NCBI GenBank assembly: GCA_029783825.1
Contig: JAREIK010003411.1
Coordinates: 1,151,865 to 1,215,864, forward strand
Reading direction: 5' to 3'
DNA length: 64,000 bases
Origin: Sapria himalayana
Taxonomy: Eukaryota > Streptophyta > Magnoliopsida > Malpighiales > Rafflesiaceae
This document shows positions 35,634 to 47,600 of the stretch, piece by piece. The position numbers were made by a program, and so were the translations under genes. Under the pieces are notes generated by a model. The model was given only the letters and a program-made list of their open reading frames with translations, made no database searches and was not told the origin of the DNA. Each line of letters starts with the position of its first letter. The stretch's first letter is position 1.

Positions 35634-36706
35634 CACTTGTATATCTTTTCTAATTTTTTGGCTTCGAGTTATCAATATATGCAGATAAGAGGCTCGTATC
35701 TTAAAAATCTCCCTGGTCCTGAAGGGTGATTAATCGAAATTGAGGTGAATAATTAAAAGGGTAAACTGGTAAGAAATCTAAGTATTCAGTATGCTAGTTT
35801 GTGCTGTTTTGCTTATTTATTTTACAGGTATTGAAGCTGGATATTCAATTCAAAAATGGGCTGATTTCAATTAAGCAGGGCATACAGCACAAGCACGAAT
35901 CAGCTTGCTTGAGATTTTGTACTTGTTGTTTTTTAGTTCAAAATTTTTGGTTTGAGATGGTTCTGGAAGTCTGTAATATAGGCTTGGTGGTCTGTTTTTT
36001 TAGATATGTGTTGGTCTTTTGGAGGTCTGTGTTAATTGATGGTAGTCTGTATTAATTTAGAAGAGTCTTAGTTTGTTAGTCATTGTATGCATCATTTCAA
36101 ATGGGAGATAAGCAAAGGGAAGATAGTTGGGATTGCTTCTAAGACACCTCAAGAGGAAGTATGCTACAAAGAGCAAGAGATATTCTCTTCGTTGTATTGG
36201 GCAGAAGGAAGGTAAGTAATGGACCCTCTATTCGAAAGAACTTGATACTTTTGTTTCATGCAGGATAACAGTTAATATCACAAGTGGAAAGAATGAGCAT
36301 TGACAAGAGATTTGAGATGTAGATGCTGGATTTTCGAATCTGGATTGATGCTGCGAGGAAGCAGGCTGGTCGGAGCTGAAAGAGTAAGACATTTCACAAA
36401 GATTTAAAGTTTCAAAATAGCACGTGAAAGATTTATACATAGATCAATAGGGGGAGCATCTTTCATAGCAAGATCTACCAAGAAAATAGAGATGTCGCAC
36501 TTAATTAATGAAGCACAAATACAAATAAGAATCATCATATCATTGATTATAAAGTTAGGAAAGATTATGAGTTAATTAAAATTATGGATTGTTACATTTT
36601 TCTAGCTTTATGAATCGGGTGTAAAAGGGAAATGGGTAGATGTAGCTTGTACAAATGGTATTCCTCCGCCAAAAGAGAGGGTTCTAATTAATAAACAAAA
36701 CCTTAA
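35634..36706 (+). other. LINE D 3' UTR
   Basis: The order is as in A: hairpin (35707-35730), GTAAG to TTTTACAG pair at the same 59-nt spacing (35769-35827), TCTGT zone (about 35968-36070), GTAAGT to TTTCATGCAG pair at the same 52-nt spacing (36212-36263), and a 3' end block from 36617 with CCTCCGCCAAAAGAGAGG and AATAAA. Confidence 0.8.
35707..35730 (+). promoter_or_regulatory. 3' UTR hairpin with conserved loop (LINE D)
   Basis: ATCTCCC and GGGTGAT pair with one T-T mismatch around TGGTCCTGAA, 74 nt after the ORF2 stop. Confidence 0.6.
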
Positions 36707-36710
36707 AAAA

Positions 36711-36783
36711 GAAGAAGAATATGATGATGATGATGATTATGATGATGATGATGATGATGATGATGAAGAAATGGAAGAAGAAA
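36711..36783. repeat. GAA/GAT microsatellite, D-E junction
   Basis: GAA units give way to (GAT)n and back to GAA over about 73 bp, directly after the A tail of D and before the 5' end of E. Confidence 0.9.
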
Positions 36784-36903
36784 ATACTTTTTTATGGTTT
36801 TTTTAAGTGCTCTCGAATTCTAGAGAGAGAAAATAATTTTCTAGAGAGAGAAACTGCAAATTTGGAGGAGGAAGAAGCTGTTTTTAAGCCATTTTTGATG
36901 GAA
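36784..36903 (+). promoter_or_regulatory. LINE E 5' UTR
   Basis: A leader of about 120 nt with two TTCTAGAGAGAGAAA repeats (36817-36853). The GAAAAACGCTCTCAACTT block of the other copies is degraded to GTGCTCTCGAATT. Confidence 0.65.
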
Positions 36904-38252
36904 ATGGATTACTTAGTTAATAAGAAATCCTTCTCATCTTTTATTAAATAGACCACGCCTCCATTCTTGTCTTCTTCGGACAATTTCACAAAAAAAACGA
37001 GGATCCCTCGATACTGTTTTTGCCCGAGGATTTATAGAGGCTAATGGAGCCTCACAAACACACTCTGGTGGGCAAGTTTTCACATGGAAGACCGCGCGTT
37101 GATGATATTCGGGCATTTCTTGATACTTAGAAGCTAAAATCGCTGATAAAAATCGGCCTCATTGATGAGAAGCATGTTTTGATTCAACTGTATTCCGAGG
37201 AGGATTATCATCGACTATGGCTCAAAGGAATATGGTATATCATGTGTTATCCCATGAGAACATTCAAATGGACGCCCAATTTCACCACAAAGGAGGAAAC
37301 TGCCATGGCGCCGGCATGGTTCTTACTCCCATTGTTACCGATTCACTTCTTTGACAAATATGCATTATATCATATTGCTTGTACTCTTGGCTCTCCTATT
37401 CTTCTTGATGGAGCTACTGCCACATTATCGAGGCCTAGGGTGGCTAGGATATGCGTGGAAATGAACTTGAAGAAACCCCCCCCCCCCCCCCCCCCCTAGC
37501 CGAATATGGATATGAGATAAAGAGGGGGGGGGGGGGGATTCTGGCAGCAAGTCATACCAGAATATCTTCCTCCATACTGTTCTTGCTGTAAAAAAATGGG
37601 ACATAATATTGAAATTTGTATTGTTAATAAGAGAAGAACATAAGGCAGACAGGAAGATAAGAAAATGGGGGTTGGAAAGGGGAAAGAGAATTCAATATCA
37701 AATAAAACCTCAAGATTTACAGCCAATACAAACAGAATCTATGCTAGAGAAACAAAAAGAAGATCTAAAGTTAATAGAATGTAAAAATGGCAATGAAGAA
37801 CTAGAGTTATCAACTGAAATTAGAGAAAATACAAGGAGAAAAGAAATGATTAAAAAAATTGAAGAGCTGCATAAAAGAACCAGATTACAATTAAAAAACA
37901 AAAACATTAAAAATAAAGGATGGGCAGTGGAAATAGAGGATTCCTCAGAAGAAGAAATAGAGGTTAGAAGCACTTCAAATCTAACCTCTAATGGAGAAGA
38001 TAATGGGCAGAATCTGAAACTCTCCAAAGATTATATAAATATAGAAAAATTCAAAGAAAAAATGGGAAATAGAGCATGGGCAATGGAGGAAATAAAAATC
38101 ATGGTACTCAATTGGGAATGGAGTGGAAAGGAGAGAGGGGAAGGGAGATGGATTCACTAAAAAAACCAAGGAATATGAAAAAATATTTAAACAGGACGTA
38201 TGAAACCAAATGTACTACTAGAGCACAAGCTAAAAACATTAATAATATTTGA
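36904..38252 (+). pseudogene. LINE E ORF1, broken
   Basis: It starts MDYLVNKKSFSSFIK and hits TAG at 36949. A frameshift near 36995, TAG near 37036 and TAG near 37128 break the first third. The DUF4283-type core is readable from 37179 (WLKGIWYIMCYPMRTF; LSRPRVARICVEMNL). A C21 run (37476-37496) and a G14 run (37524-37537) bracket the segment before the knuckle (YCSCCKKMGHNIEIC, about 37577-37621). The C-terminal region stays open from 37609 to about 38110 (NKGWAVEIEDSSEEEIEVRS; KMGNRAWAMEEIKIM). The stop TGA (38250-38252) overlaps the degraded ORF2 start. Confidence 0.85.
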
Positions 38253-41200
38253 TTACATATACTGGAATATAAGGGGTGTCGAAAATCTCCCCTCAAGAAA
38301 TAGAATAACAAAATTGGTATATATGTATAAGATTAATCTCATTGTATTAGTTGAACCTATGGTAGATAAAATTCAGATAGATGATTATAAAAAATTATTA
38401 GGATTTGATAAGGGGTATGCTAATAATAATGGTAAAATCTGGATTTTTTGGAAAAATCATTTAAACATAAATATATTAAAAGATACTGATCAATTAATTA
38501 ATTTAAGCTTTAGTCAGAATGTCAAAGAAATAATTACTATAGTTTATGCAAAAAATAAAAAAGAGGAGAGAAAAGAATTATGGGAGGAAATGGAAAAAAT
38601 ATTTAAAGAAAAGAGGCCATGGATTATAGGAGGTGACTTCAATACAATAAGAAATTCTAAAGAAAAAAAGGGGGGAAGACCTCCGAATAAGATTTCTATG
38701 TCTCACTTTAATGATATTATAAATAAAACCAACTTAATGGAGGCCAAATTTTTAGGCTCTCCTTTTACTTGGTGTAATAACTGGAAAAATAAAGATATAA
38801 TATGAGCAAGATTAGATAGAGTTTTATATAATTTTAAATGGATAGAGCAAGTTGGGTTTACAGAAGTGAAACACCTAAATAGAACTTGCTCTGATCACAG
38901 CTCAGTCCTAATTACCATTAAAAATATAGTGTCCTCGGGCAGATTCTTTAGCTTTCAGAATTCTTAGTGTTTACATCATGACTTCTTGAATAGGCTAAAG
39001 GAATCCTGGAATAAAGAAGTAGCAGGAAATCCAATTCAAATCCTGAATAATAAGCTGTATAGATTAAAAGAGGATTTAAATATATGGAATAAAGAAACTT
39101 TTGGAAATATAAATAAGAATATAAAAGATGCTGAAGAACTAGTTTCAAAAAGAGAAATAGAATTTGAATTAGATCAAAATATAAACAATAGAAAAGCTTT
39201 GAGCAAAGCACAAGCATAATTAAAATTAAAACTATTAATGGAAGAAGTTTTTTGGAAACAAAAATCTAAAATTAAATGGCTTAAAGAAGGAGATAAGAAT
39301 ACAAAATTCTTTCAAAAAGTAGCCAAACTTAAACTTCAGAAGCATAGAATTAAAGCTATAAAAGACAATGAGGGAAAGTGGATGGACAAGGATACAGATA
39401 TTCAGAAGTATTTTGCAAATCACTTTGAAAAACAATAAAATGGAGAAAGTGAGATAATAGGAAACACACTTATACAAAATATAGAAAATAATGTCACAAT
39501 TGAAGATAATATTATGTTAACTAAATTTCCAGCAGAAGAAGAAATTAGAACAGCTATTTTCACTATGGGCAAGGATAGTGTGGCAGGCCCTGATGGATGG
39601 AATAATTGTTTTTTTTTTTCAGGTATGCTAGGAGATAATTAAAAAAGATATAGAAAATGCTATAAATAGAATTTTTTGTGGAGCAGAAATAGGAAAGAAG
39701 TGGGGAAGCTTTCACATTATTCTTATTCCTAAAATAGAGAATCCACAGACAGGGGGAGACTTTAGACCAATTAGTCTCTGTAATTCGATATATAAGATTC
39801 TAGCCAAAATATTACAAAATAGGTTATCATTAATTTTACCTAAAATTATTTCTAAAGAACAAACAGGTTTTATGAAAAATAGATTAATAATGGAAAATAT
39901 TTGTTTAGCCAAAGAAATGTGTAGAGAAATAGGAACTAAAACAAGAGGACATAATGTAATAATAAAATTAGACTTTCCAAGGCATTTGACAGAGTGGAAT
40001 GACACATCCTCTATTTTATCATGCGTAAAATGAGATTTTCCAAAACATGGATAGATTTAATATATAGATGTATATCTAACACATGGGTTAAGATTATTAC
40101 AAATGGAAAAGTAGGAGAAGAAATAAAATCGATTAGAGGCTTAAGACAAGGAGATCCACTTTCTCCTTTATTATTTAATATCTATCTGGAAACTCTAATA
40201 GTAAATCTTAAAAATAGAATGAAGAAAGGTATCATTGAAACATTTAGACAACCAAAAAATACTCCATTGGTTAGTTGCCTTGCATATGCAGATGATGTAA
40301 TGATCTTCACCAATGGGGGTAGTAGATCTTTACATAATCTGATGAATTTGTTAAAATGTTAAGAAAATGAAATAGGTCAAAAATTAAATAAAAGAAAATG
40401 TCAATATATAATTTCTCATAAAGCACCAACGGCATTATCTCATAGAATTAAAAATATTACAGGTTTCTCTCAAAAAAAAGGTGAGATTCTCTATTTGGGT
40501 TGTCCGGTGTATGAAGGTAAACTTAAAATCGAATATTTAGAATTTTTAATAGATAAATTAAAAAGAAAAATTTCAGGATGGAAGGAAGAATTTCTAAATA
40601 TGGGGGGGAGAATAACATTAATAAAACATGTTTTAGAAAGCACATTAATGCACAATATTATGATTACTCAACCACCAATTAAATTTATTAAAAAATTGAA
40701 AGAGAGTTTGCAAATTTCTTGTGGGGTAAAAAAGAGGGCAAATATAAAGTTCATTGAAAAAAATGGAAAGATTTATGTTATCCTGTTCAAGATGCTGGTT
40801 TGGGATTTGTTAATCTCATTGATCTAGCTAAAGCATGGGTAAGCAAAAGATAGTGGAGATTAAAAGAAAATGATAGCTTATGGTCAGAATTCATGAGAGC
40901 AAAGTACTGTATTAAAAATGATACTAATAGAGAAAAAAGGGTAAGCAATAGCTCTCAAGTTTGGGTTCAAATGCTTAAACAAAGAGAGTTAGTTGAGAAT
41001 CATTCTAAACTTACAAACAAAGGATGGAGATGGACCTTGATGTCAGAAGGAACATTCTCACTTAATTCAGTCAAAAATGTCATAAGGAAAATGCAAGATG
41101 AGAAAATATTATTCAAATGGATCTGGAATAATGATAATCTGCAAAAAATTAAAGTCTTTATATGGAAAGTCTTATCTAATATCATTCCAATTGATTCTAA

Positions 41201-42159
41201 CTTAAAAAAGAAGGGCATTCAGATAGTTTCTAGATGTGACTGATGTGCAAAGGAGATGGAAACTCTTGATCATCTTTTTTCACAGGGTAAAATAGAAGCA
41301 TATATATGGAAGAAACTAGGAATAGAAATGCGAATAGAATATGAACAACTTACTCTTATTTGCCGACTTCAGAAATGGCTTGAATTAAAAACTACAAATG
41401 TTGTACAGAATTGGATTAAAAATAATGTCCCTCTAATAGCTATCTGGTGTATATGGAAGGCCAGAAATAAGAGCAGATTTGAGGGTCAATGCATGTCTAT
41501 TGAGAATATCTGGAAGGATATAAAAAAGGAGACAAGGAAAATTTCAGAATCTTACCCAATAAATTTACAGGATTCGAAGTCAGATAAAGATACTTTAAAT
41601 TACTGGAATTTAAAAGAAAAATCATTTAAACGGTTTAAAATAATAGGCATAAAATGGGAAAAACCATCGAAAGAAAGTTTTGTTTTAAATACAGATGGCA
41701 GCTTTGATCAAGATATATGAGCAGCAGAAGGAGGTGGAGTAATAAGAAACTTCGAAGGTAAAGTGCTCTTAGCCTTCACTAGGAAGTTTCAAGCATTATC
41801 GGCTCTCCATGCGGAAATATTAGCCTTAAGAGAGGGTATTAGAATATGTATAAAGAATGACATTAAAAAAATAGATATTCAAATAGATTCTAAAATCATT
41901 GTTAATTTAATTAATAAAAAGACAATAATGTGGAGATACGAGGATGAAATAGAAGAAATTTTATGTGAAATAAATTCTCTAGACTTTACTATAAAACACA
42001 TCTTTAGAGAGGCTAATGCCTTAGCGGACATATTAGCCAAGGAAGGAAGAATTAAAGGAGATAAGGAGTATAATGAAATAACTTTTCCAAAAAAAAAATA
42101 TAGGTACAACAAAACTGGACAGAAAAGGACTCCCCTACATTAGAAGGATAAAAGTATGA
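38245..42159 (+). pseudogene. LINE E ORF2: endonuclease / reverse transcriptase / RNase H, start codon lost
   Basis: The expected ATG at 38245 is ATA. The endonuclease is readable to a TGG-to-TGA at 38803 (YIYWNIRGVE, VEPMVD, IIGGDFN). Further stops occur at TAG near 38966, TAA 39217, TAA 39436, TAA 40360, TGA near 40755, TAG near 40851, TGA 41241 and TGA 41718. Indels lie near 39606 (T run), 39972 (a loss inside the LDLSKAFD block) and 40700. Motifs kept are GLRQGDPLSP, YADDVMIF (about 40280), FRQPKNTP and RNase H segments (NTDGSFDQD, HAEILAL, QIDSKI, REANALADILAKEG). An A-run shift near 42097 hides the natural C-end, which would stop at 42157. Confidence 0.85.
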
Positions 42160-43184
42160 ATTATTAATTTTTTGCTTTTTTGTTATTTTTTGCTTCTTGT
42201 ACACTAATCATATGCAGATAAGGATTGCTTTATTAATCACCCTGGTCCTGAGGGGTGAATCTTATATCTGTTGAAACTACCAAGAATGTATAGTGGGTAA
42301 ACAAGGTAAGGGATGGGGAAATATAGGTAGGTAGTTTTTTTCTTTCTATGCAGGCCATCAGCTTTCAAGAAGAGGATTAAAGCTCCATTTGTTGTTGTTC
42401 TGCTAGAGTCTGTAAATATTGGAGTCTGTTTTTGTTTCTATAATGCTGGAGTCTGTAAAGTAATGCTGTAATGGAGTCTGTTAAAAAGATTTTTTATATG
42501 CTGTTACTGGAAGTCTGTAATTTGGTCTATTACGTTGTCGGTTGATCTCACTCATGCAAAAGTTAAAGAGGAAAGAAGCACTCAATGTTTAACAGGAAAA
42601 TGAAGATGAAAGTATGATGGATATTGAGGCAGTTTACTCATACAAAGAGAACAAAGATGATAAGGCTGGATCATGGGCAATAGGAGGTCATAACATGGGT
42701 CAAGCAAAAAGGAAGAAAAATCTAAATTTTAATAGATAATGAATGGGCTATTTTAAAAGATAAGAATATGATATACTTGATCTTATGCAGATTAGCCAAG
42801 AGGTTTGTAACAGTTCATATGCGAGACTCTAAAAGGGTGAAAGCAACAATTTCAAAAAACTAATAAAGGAACAAAGAGAGTGAAGGATTTTCGAAAGCTA
42901 GGAGAGGAACATAAAAGCTTAATATATATTTCAAAGGTTCCAATGAGAAAGCTAGTGAGGAAAGAGCTCTCAAATCATCAAAGGGCAATTTGAGAAGCAT
43001 AATTGATCTTACAAGCTATCATTTACATAAAATAATTGTATCATGTGATATAAATCTAAGCTAGATGTTTTTTCTGTTTAGTAGTTAGGAATGGATGTAA
43101 AAGGGATAAGGGTAGTTATAATTTGTAAAAATGGCATTCCTCCACCAAAAGAGAGGGTTATAATTAATATATAAACTTAAAAAA
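42160..43184 (+). other. LINE E 3' UTR
   Basis: Hairpin (42236-42258); GTAAG to CTATGCAG pair at 48-nt spacing (42306-42353); a dense zone of GGAGTCTGT and AGAGTCTGT words (about 42408-42515). The 3' end block is at about 43093, with the first G triplet reduced to GG, CCTCCACCAAAAGAGAGG, and AATAAA changed to AATATATAAA. Confidence 0.8.
42236..42258 (+). promoter_or_regulatory. 3' UTR hairpin with conserved loop (LINE E)
   Basis: TCACCC pairs perfectly with GGGTGA around TGGTCCTGAG, 77 nt after the ORF2 stop. Confidence 0.7.
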
Positions 43185-43210
43185 AGAAGAAGAAGAAGAA
43201 GAAGAAGAAA
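43185..43210. repeat. (GAA)8 microsatellite, E-F junction
   Basis: About eight GAA units separate the tail of E from the AACGTCTTCTTT start of F. Confidence 0.9.
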
Positions 43211-43331
43211 GAACGTCTTCTTTTTTTTCAAAAAATGCTCTCAACTTTCTAGAGAGAGAAAATTTTTTCTAGAGAGAGAAACTGCAATTTTTGTGGAGGA
43301 AGAAGTAAATTTTAAGCTGTTTTTGAAGGTT
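43211..43331 (+). promoter_or_regulatory. LINE F 5' UTR
   Basis: A leader of about 121 nt with TTTTTTTTCAAAAAATGCTC, TCAACTT and two TTTCTAGAGAGAGAAA repeats (43246-43281). Confidence 0.7.
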
Positions 43332-44669
43332 ATGGATTTCTTAGTTAATAAGAAGTCATTTTCGGATATTTTTAAGAAGACCGCGCCTCCTTCGTCTTCC
43401 TAGGACACTCAAGAAAAAAAAAATATCGAGGAACCCTCGATATTTTTTTCTGCCGAAGACCTTCGAATGCTCTCTGAACCTCACAAACACACACTTGTGG
43501 GTAAATTCTCGCACGGTAGACCTCGTATCGATGATGTTCGCTCCTTCTTTGAATCATTGTAGCTCAAAGCATTGATCAAAATCGGGCTTATAGACGATAA
43601 ACACGTGCTGTTACAACTACATTCCGAAAAGGATTTTCATCGTTTATGGTTGAAAGGCGTCTGGTATATCATGGGTTATCCTATGAGAATGTTCAAGTGG
43701 ACTCCAAACTTCACGACGAAGGAAGAATCCTCCTTGGCCCCGCTATGGCTGCTGTTTCCCATGCTTCCAATTCATCTATTTGATAAGTATGCTTTATACC
43801 GTATTGCTTGTGTGCCTGGCTCTCCTCTTCTTCTTGATGGTGCGACTGCAACACTCTCTAGACCGAGTGTTGCACGTGTTTGTGTTGAGGTGGACTTACA
43901 GAAGCCATTACCTAATCGTATTTGGATTGGCAGTATAGATGGAGGGGGATTTTGGCAACAAATTATTCCAGAATACCTCCCTCCATTCTGCTCTTGCTGC
44001 AAAAAGATGGGTCATGGTATAGAGGTTTGCTTAGTGAACAAAAAAAGAACAGATGATAAACTAAAACAAGAGGAAAGAATAATGGCAATAGGTAGAAGAG
44101 GAGAAATGATTAGATATCAAAAAAACCACAGAATACTCACACTGCTCAACTAGAAATATATAATGGTAAGGTTGAAGAACTAAAACTAATTGAATATAAC
44201 AAACCGAATATTGAAGATGAAAGGGCAGAAATAGAAGAGGTTAAGAGGAGGGAGATGATTAGAAAAATTTCAGAACTAAATAAAAGAACCAGAATTCAAA
44301 TGAAAACTAAATCCCAAAAAAAATAAAAGTTGGGCTGTCTTTGCTGAAGAGGATTCGGAGGAAGAAATTGAAATAAAAAGCTTGACTTCCCTCTATACAG
44401 ATGGGGAGGATAATGAGCTGAAGGTGAGAACAACTAAAGATGATATAAATATAGAAAATTTTAAAACAAAACAAAAAATGGGAAACAAGGATTGGGCAAT
44501 TGAAGAGCTAAAAATAATGGCAATCCAAGTTAATAGAGAATGGAAAGTGGAGAAAGGAGGAGAATTAAGTTCACTTAGAAAACCAAGGAACATGAAAAAA
44601 CACTTAAATAAAATATATGAGATAAAATGCACTACTAGAGCGCAAGCCAAATCCATAAAGAATGTATAA
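43332..44669 (+). pseudogene. LINE F ORF1, broken
   Basis: It starts MDFLVNKKSFSDIFK. TAG near 43401, an A-run gain near 43420 and AAG-to-TAG at 43559 interrupt the first third. It is open from 43572 to 44153 over the DUF4283-type core (WLKGVWYIMGYPMRMF; ATATLSRPSVARVCVEVDL) and the knuckle FCSCCKKMGHGIEVC (about 43987-44031). A frameshift near 44135 and a TAA near 44325 follow, then the conserved tail is open (MGNKDWAIEELKIMAIQ; SLRKPRNMKKHLNKIYE). The stop overlaps the ORF2 start at 44662-44669. Confidence 0.85.
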
Positions 44670-47600
44670 TTATATTTATTGGAATATAAGGGGAATTGCA
44701 AACTCCCCTTCAAGAAATAGATTAAAAAAATAATATACATGCATAAAATTAACCTAGTTTTAATTACTGAACTGATGGTGGAAAAAACTCAGCTAGAACA
44801 CTATAAAATCATTTTAGGATTTAATCATGGTTATTCTAATAATAACGGTAAAATCTGGATAATGTGGAAAAATAATTTAGACATAAAAATATTAAAAGAT
44901 ACTAATCAATTAATAAACTTGAGTCTAAGTCAAAATGAAAATGAAATAATAATGATAGTTTATGCCAAATATAAAAGAGAGGAGAGGAAAGAATTATGGG
45001 AGGAAATGAGAAAAATTGCCTTGGAAAATAAGCCCTGGATAATAGGTGGAGACTTCAATACGATTAGAAACTTTAATGAAAAGAAGGGTGGTAGATCACC
45101 AAATAAGAGAGGGATGGCTCACTTTAATGATATAATAAATAAAACTAATATAATAGAAGCTAAATTTAATGGCTTATCTTTCACATGGTGCAATAACTGG
45201 AAAAAGAAGGGCACAATATGGGCAAGATTAGACAGGGTCTTATTTAATCTGAAATGGTTAGAACAATTTGGTTCTAGAGAGGTCAAACACTTAAATAGAA
45301 CATGCTCTGATCACAATCCTTTATTGATTTCTGTTAAAAAAACAACTTACACAGGAGGTTCCTTTAGATTTCAAAATTCTTGGTGTTTACATCATGAATT
45401 CTTGAATAAAATAAAGGACTCCTGGAATATTGAGGTTACAGGAAACCCGATTCAAATTCTAAATAACAAATTGAGTAGATTAATGGTTGAATTAAAAAAA
45501 TGGAATAAGGAAACATTTGGAAATATAACTAAAAATATAAAAGACGGAGAAGAGTTAGTACTAAAAAGTGAAATAGAATTTGAAATAGACCAAAGCATAA
45601 ACAATAGAAGAGCTCTTAGTAAGGCACAAGCGGAATTAAAATTAAAACTTTTAATGGAGGAAATATTCTAGAAACAAAAAGCGAAAATTAAATGGTTGAA
45701 AGAAGGAGATAAAAACATAGTTTTTTCAAAAAGCTGCTAAACTAAAATATCAAAAACATAGAATTAGGGGCATAAAAAACAATGAGAATGTATGGCTTTA
45801 AAAAGACTTAGATATACAAAATTACTTTACAAAGTTTTTTGAAAATCAGTTAGGTGGAATAAGTGAGCTAAAAGGTAACACACGTATACAAAACATTGAG
45901 AATAAAATTACTTTAGATGATAATAATATGCTTACAAAATTCCCTGAAGAAGAAGAAATCAGAATCGTAATTTTTAGTATGAACAAAGACAGTGCAGCTG
46001 GCCCAGATGGTTGGAATAATTGCTTCTTTCAGGTTTGCTGGGAAATAATAAAAAAAGATGTAGAAAAAGCCATAAATAGCATATTTTGTGGAGCTGAAAT
46101 AGGAAAGAAATGGAGTAGTTTTCATTTTATTCTCATTCCGAAAGTAGAAAATCCATAGAAAGGCGAGGACTTTAGGCCAATTAGTCTTTGCAATTCAATA
46201 TATAAAATTTTAGCCAAAATTATGCAAAATAGATTAGCATTGCTATTACCTAAAATTATTTCAGAAGAACAAACTGGTTTTATGAAAAATAGATTGATTA
46301 TGGATAATATCTACTTGGAAAAAGAAATGTGTAGAGAAATAGGAACTAAAACAAGAGGTAATAATGTATTAATTAAGCTAGATCTTTCCAAAGTATTTGA
46401 TAGAGTTGAATGGAGTATTCTCTGTTCAACGATGAGAAAAATGGGTTTCTCTGAAACATGGATAGATCTGATTTACAGATGTATATCAAACACATGGGTA
46501 TGAATTATAACAAATGGGAAAGTAGGAAAGGAAATAAAGCCAGTTAGAGGTTTAAGACAAGGTGATCCGCTCTCGCCATCACTATTTAACATTTATCTGG
46601 AACTCTTGATAGTTAATCTTAAAAATAAAATGATAAATGGCATGATAGGCACAATTAGATAGCCGAAGAACACCCCACTTGTAAGTTATTTGGCATATGC
46701 AGATGGTGTAATGATATTCACTAATGGACGTGGTAAATCATTAAGTAATCTGATAGATTTATTAAATTGCATGGAGGAAGAAACAGGTCAAAAATTAAAT
46801 AAAAGAAAATGTCAATATATGATATCTTATAAAGCCCCAACTGCATTATCACATAGAATTAAAAATATCACAGGTTTCTCTCACAAAAAAGAAGAAATGA
46901 TTTATTTAGGTTGCCCAATTTATGAAGGAAAGTTCAAGATAGAATACTTAGCACTTCTAATAAATAAATTAAAAAAGAAAATTTCAGGATGGAAAGAAGA
47001 ATGTCTAAGTATGGGGGGCAGAATAACTCTTATAAAACATATTTTAGAAAGTTTAATTATGCATAATATTATGATCACGCAGCCTTCAAGCAAACTTATA
47101 AAAGAAATTGAAAAAGAATTAGCCAATTTTTTGTGGGGTAAAAAAGAGGGTAAACATAAACTTCATTGGAAAAAATGGAGGGATTTGTGTTACCATGTTC
47201 AAGAAGCCAGTCTAGGCTTTGTCAATATCATTGACTTAGCTAAAGCAGGGGCAAGCAAGAGATGGTGGAACTTAAAAGAAAATGAAATTTATGGTCTAAA
47301 TTTATGCGGGCAAAGTACTGCATAAAGGACGATATTAATAAAGTTAAAAATAAAAGTAGGAGTTCATAGGTTTGGAATCAAATGATTAAACAAAGGGATT
47401 TAGTTGAAAATTACTCTAAGCACACGAAAAAAAGATGGAGATGGACCTTAAATCCGGAAGGCACATTTTCGCTTAAAATAGTGAAAAATGTCTTAAGAAA
47501 AAAGAAAAAAGAACAAATATTATTCAAATGGGCTTGGAATAATGAAAATCCACAAAAAATTAGAACTTTTATGTGGAAAGTTTTTTCTAATATTATCCCA

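Larger units (their letters stand above)
30277..36706 (+). mobile_element. LINE D: full-length L1-type retrotransposon, sister of A
   Basis: D spans about 6.4 kb and is nearly identical to A over the shared region, including the ORF1 frameshift and the 3' UTR. A and D therefore come from the same recent source copy, or one derives from the other. It has three 5' UTR repeats instead of two. Confidence 0.9.
36784..43184 (+). mobile_element. LINE E: full-length L1-type retrotransposon
   Basis: E spans about 6.4 kb and is close to C in ORF2. It has lost the ORF2 start codon (ATG to ATA), and long C and G homopolymers replace the ORF1 region just before the knuckle. Its 3' terminal AATAAA is mutated. 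It is not functional. Confidence 0.9.
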
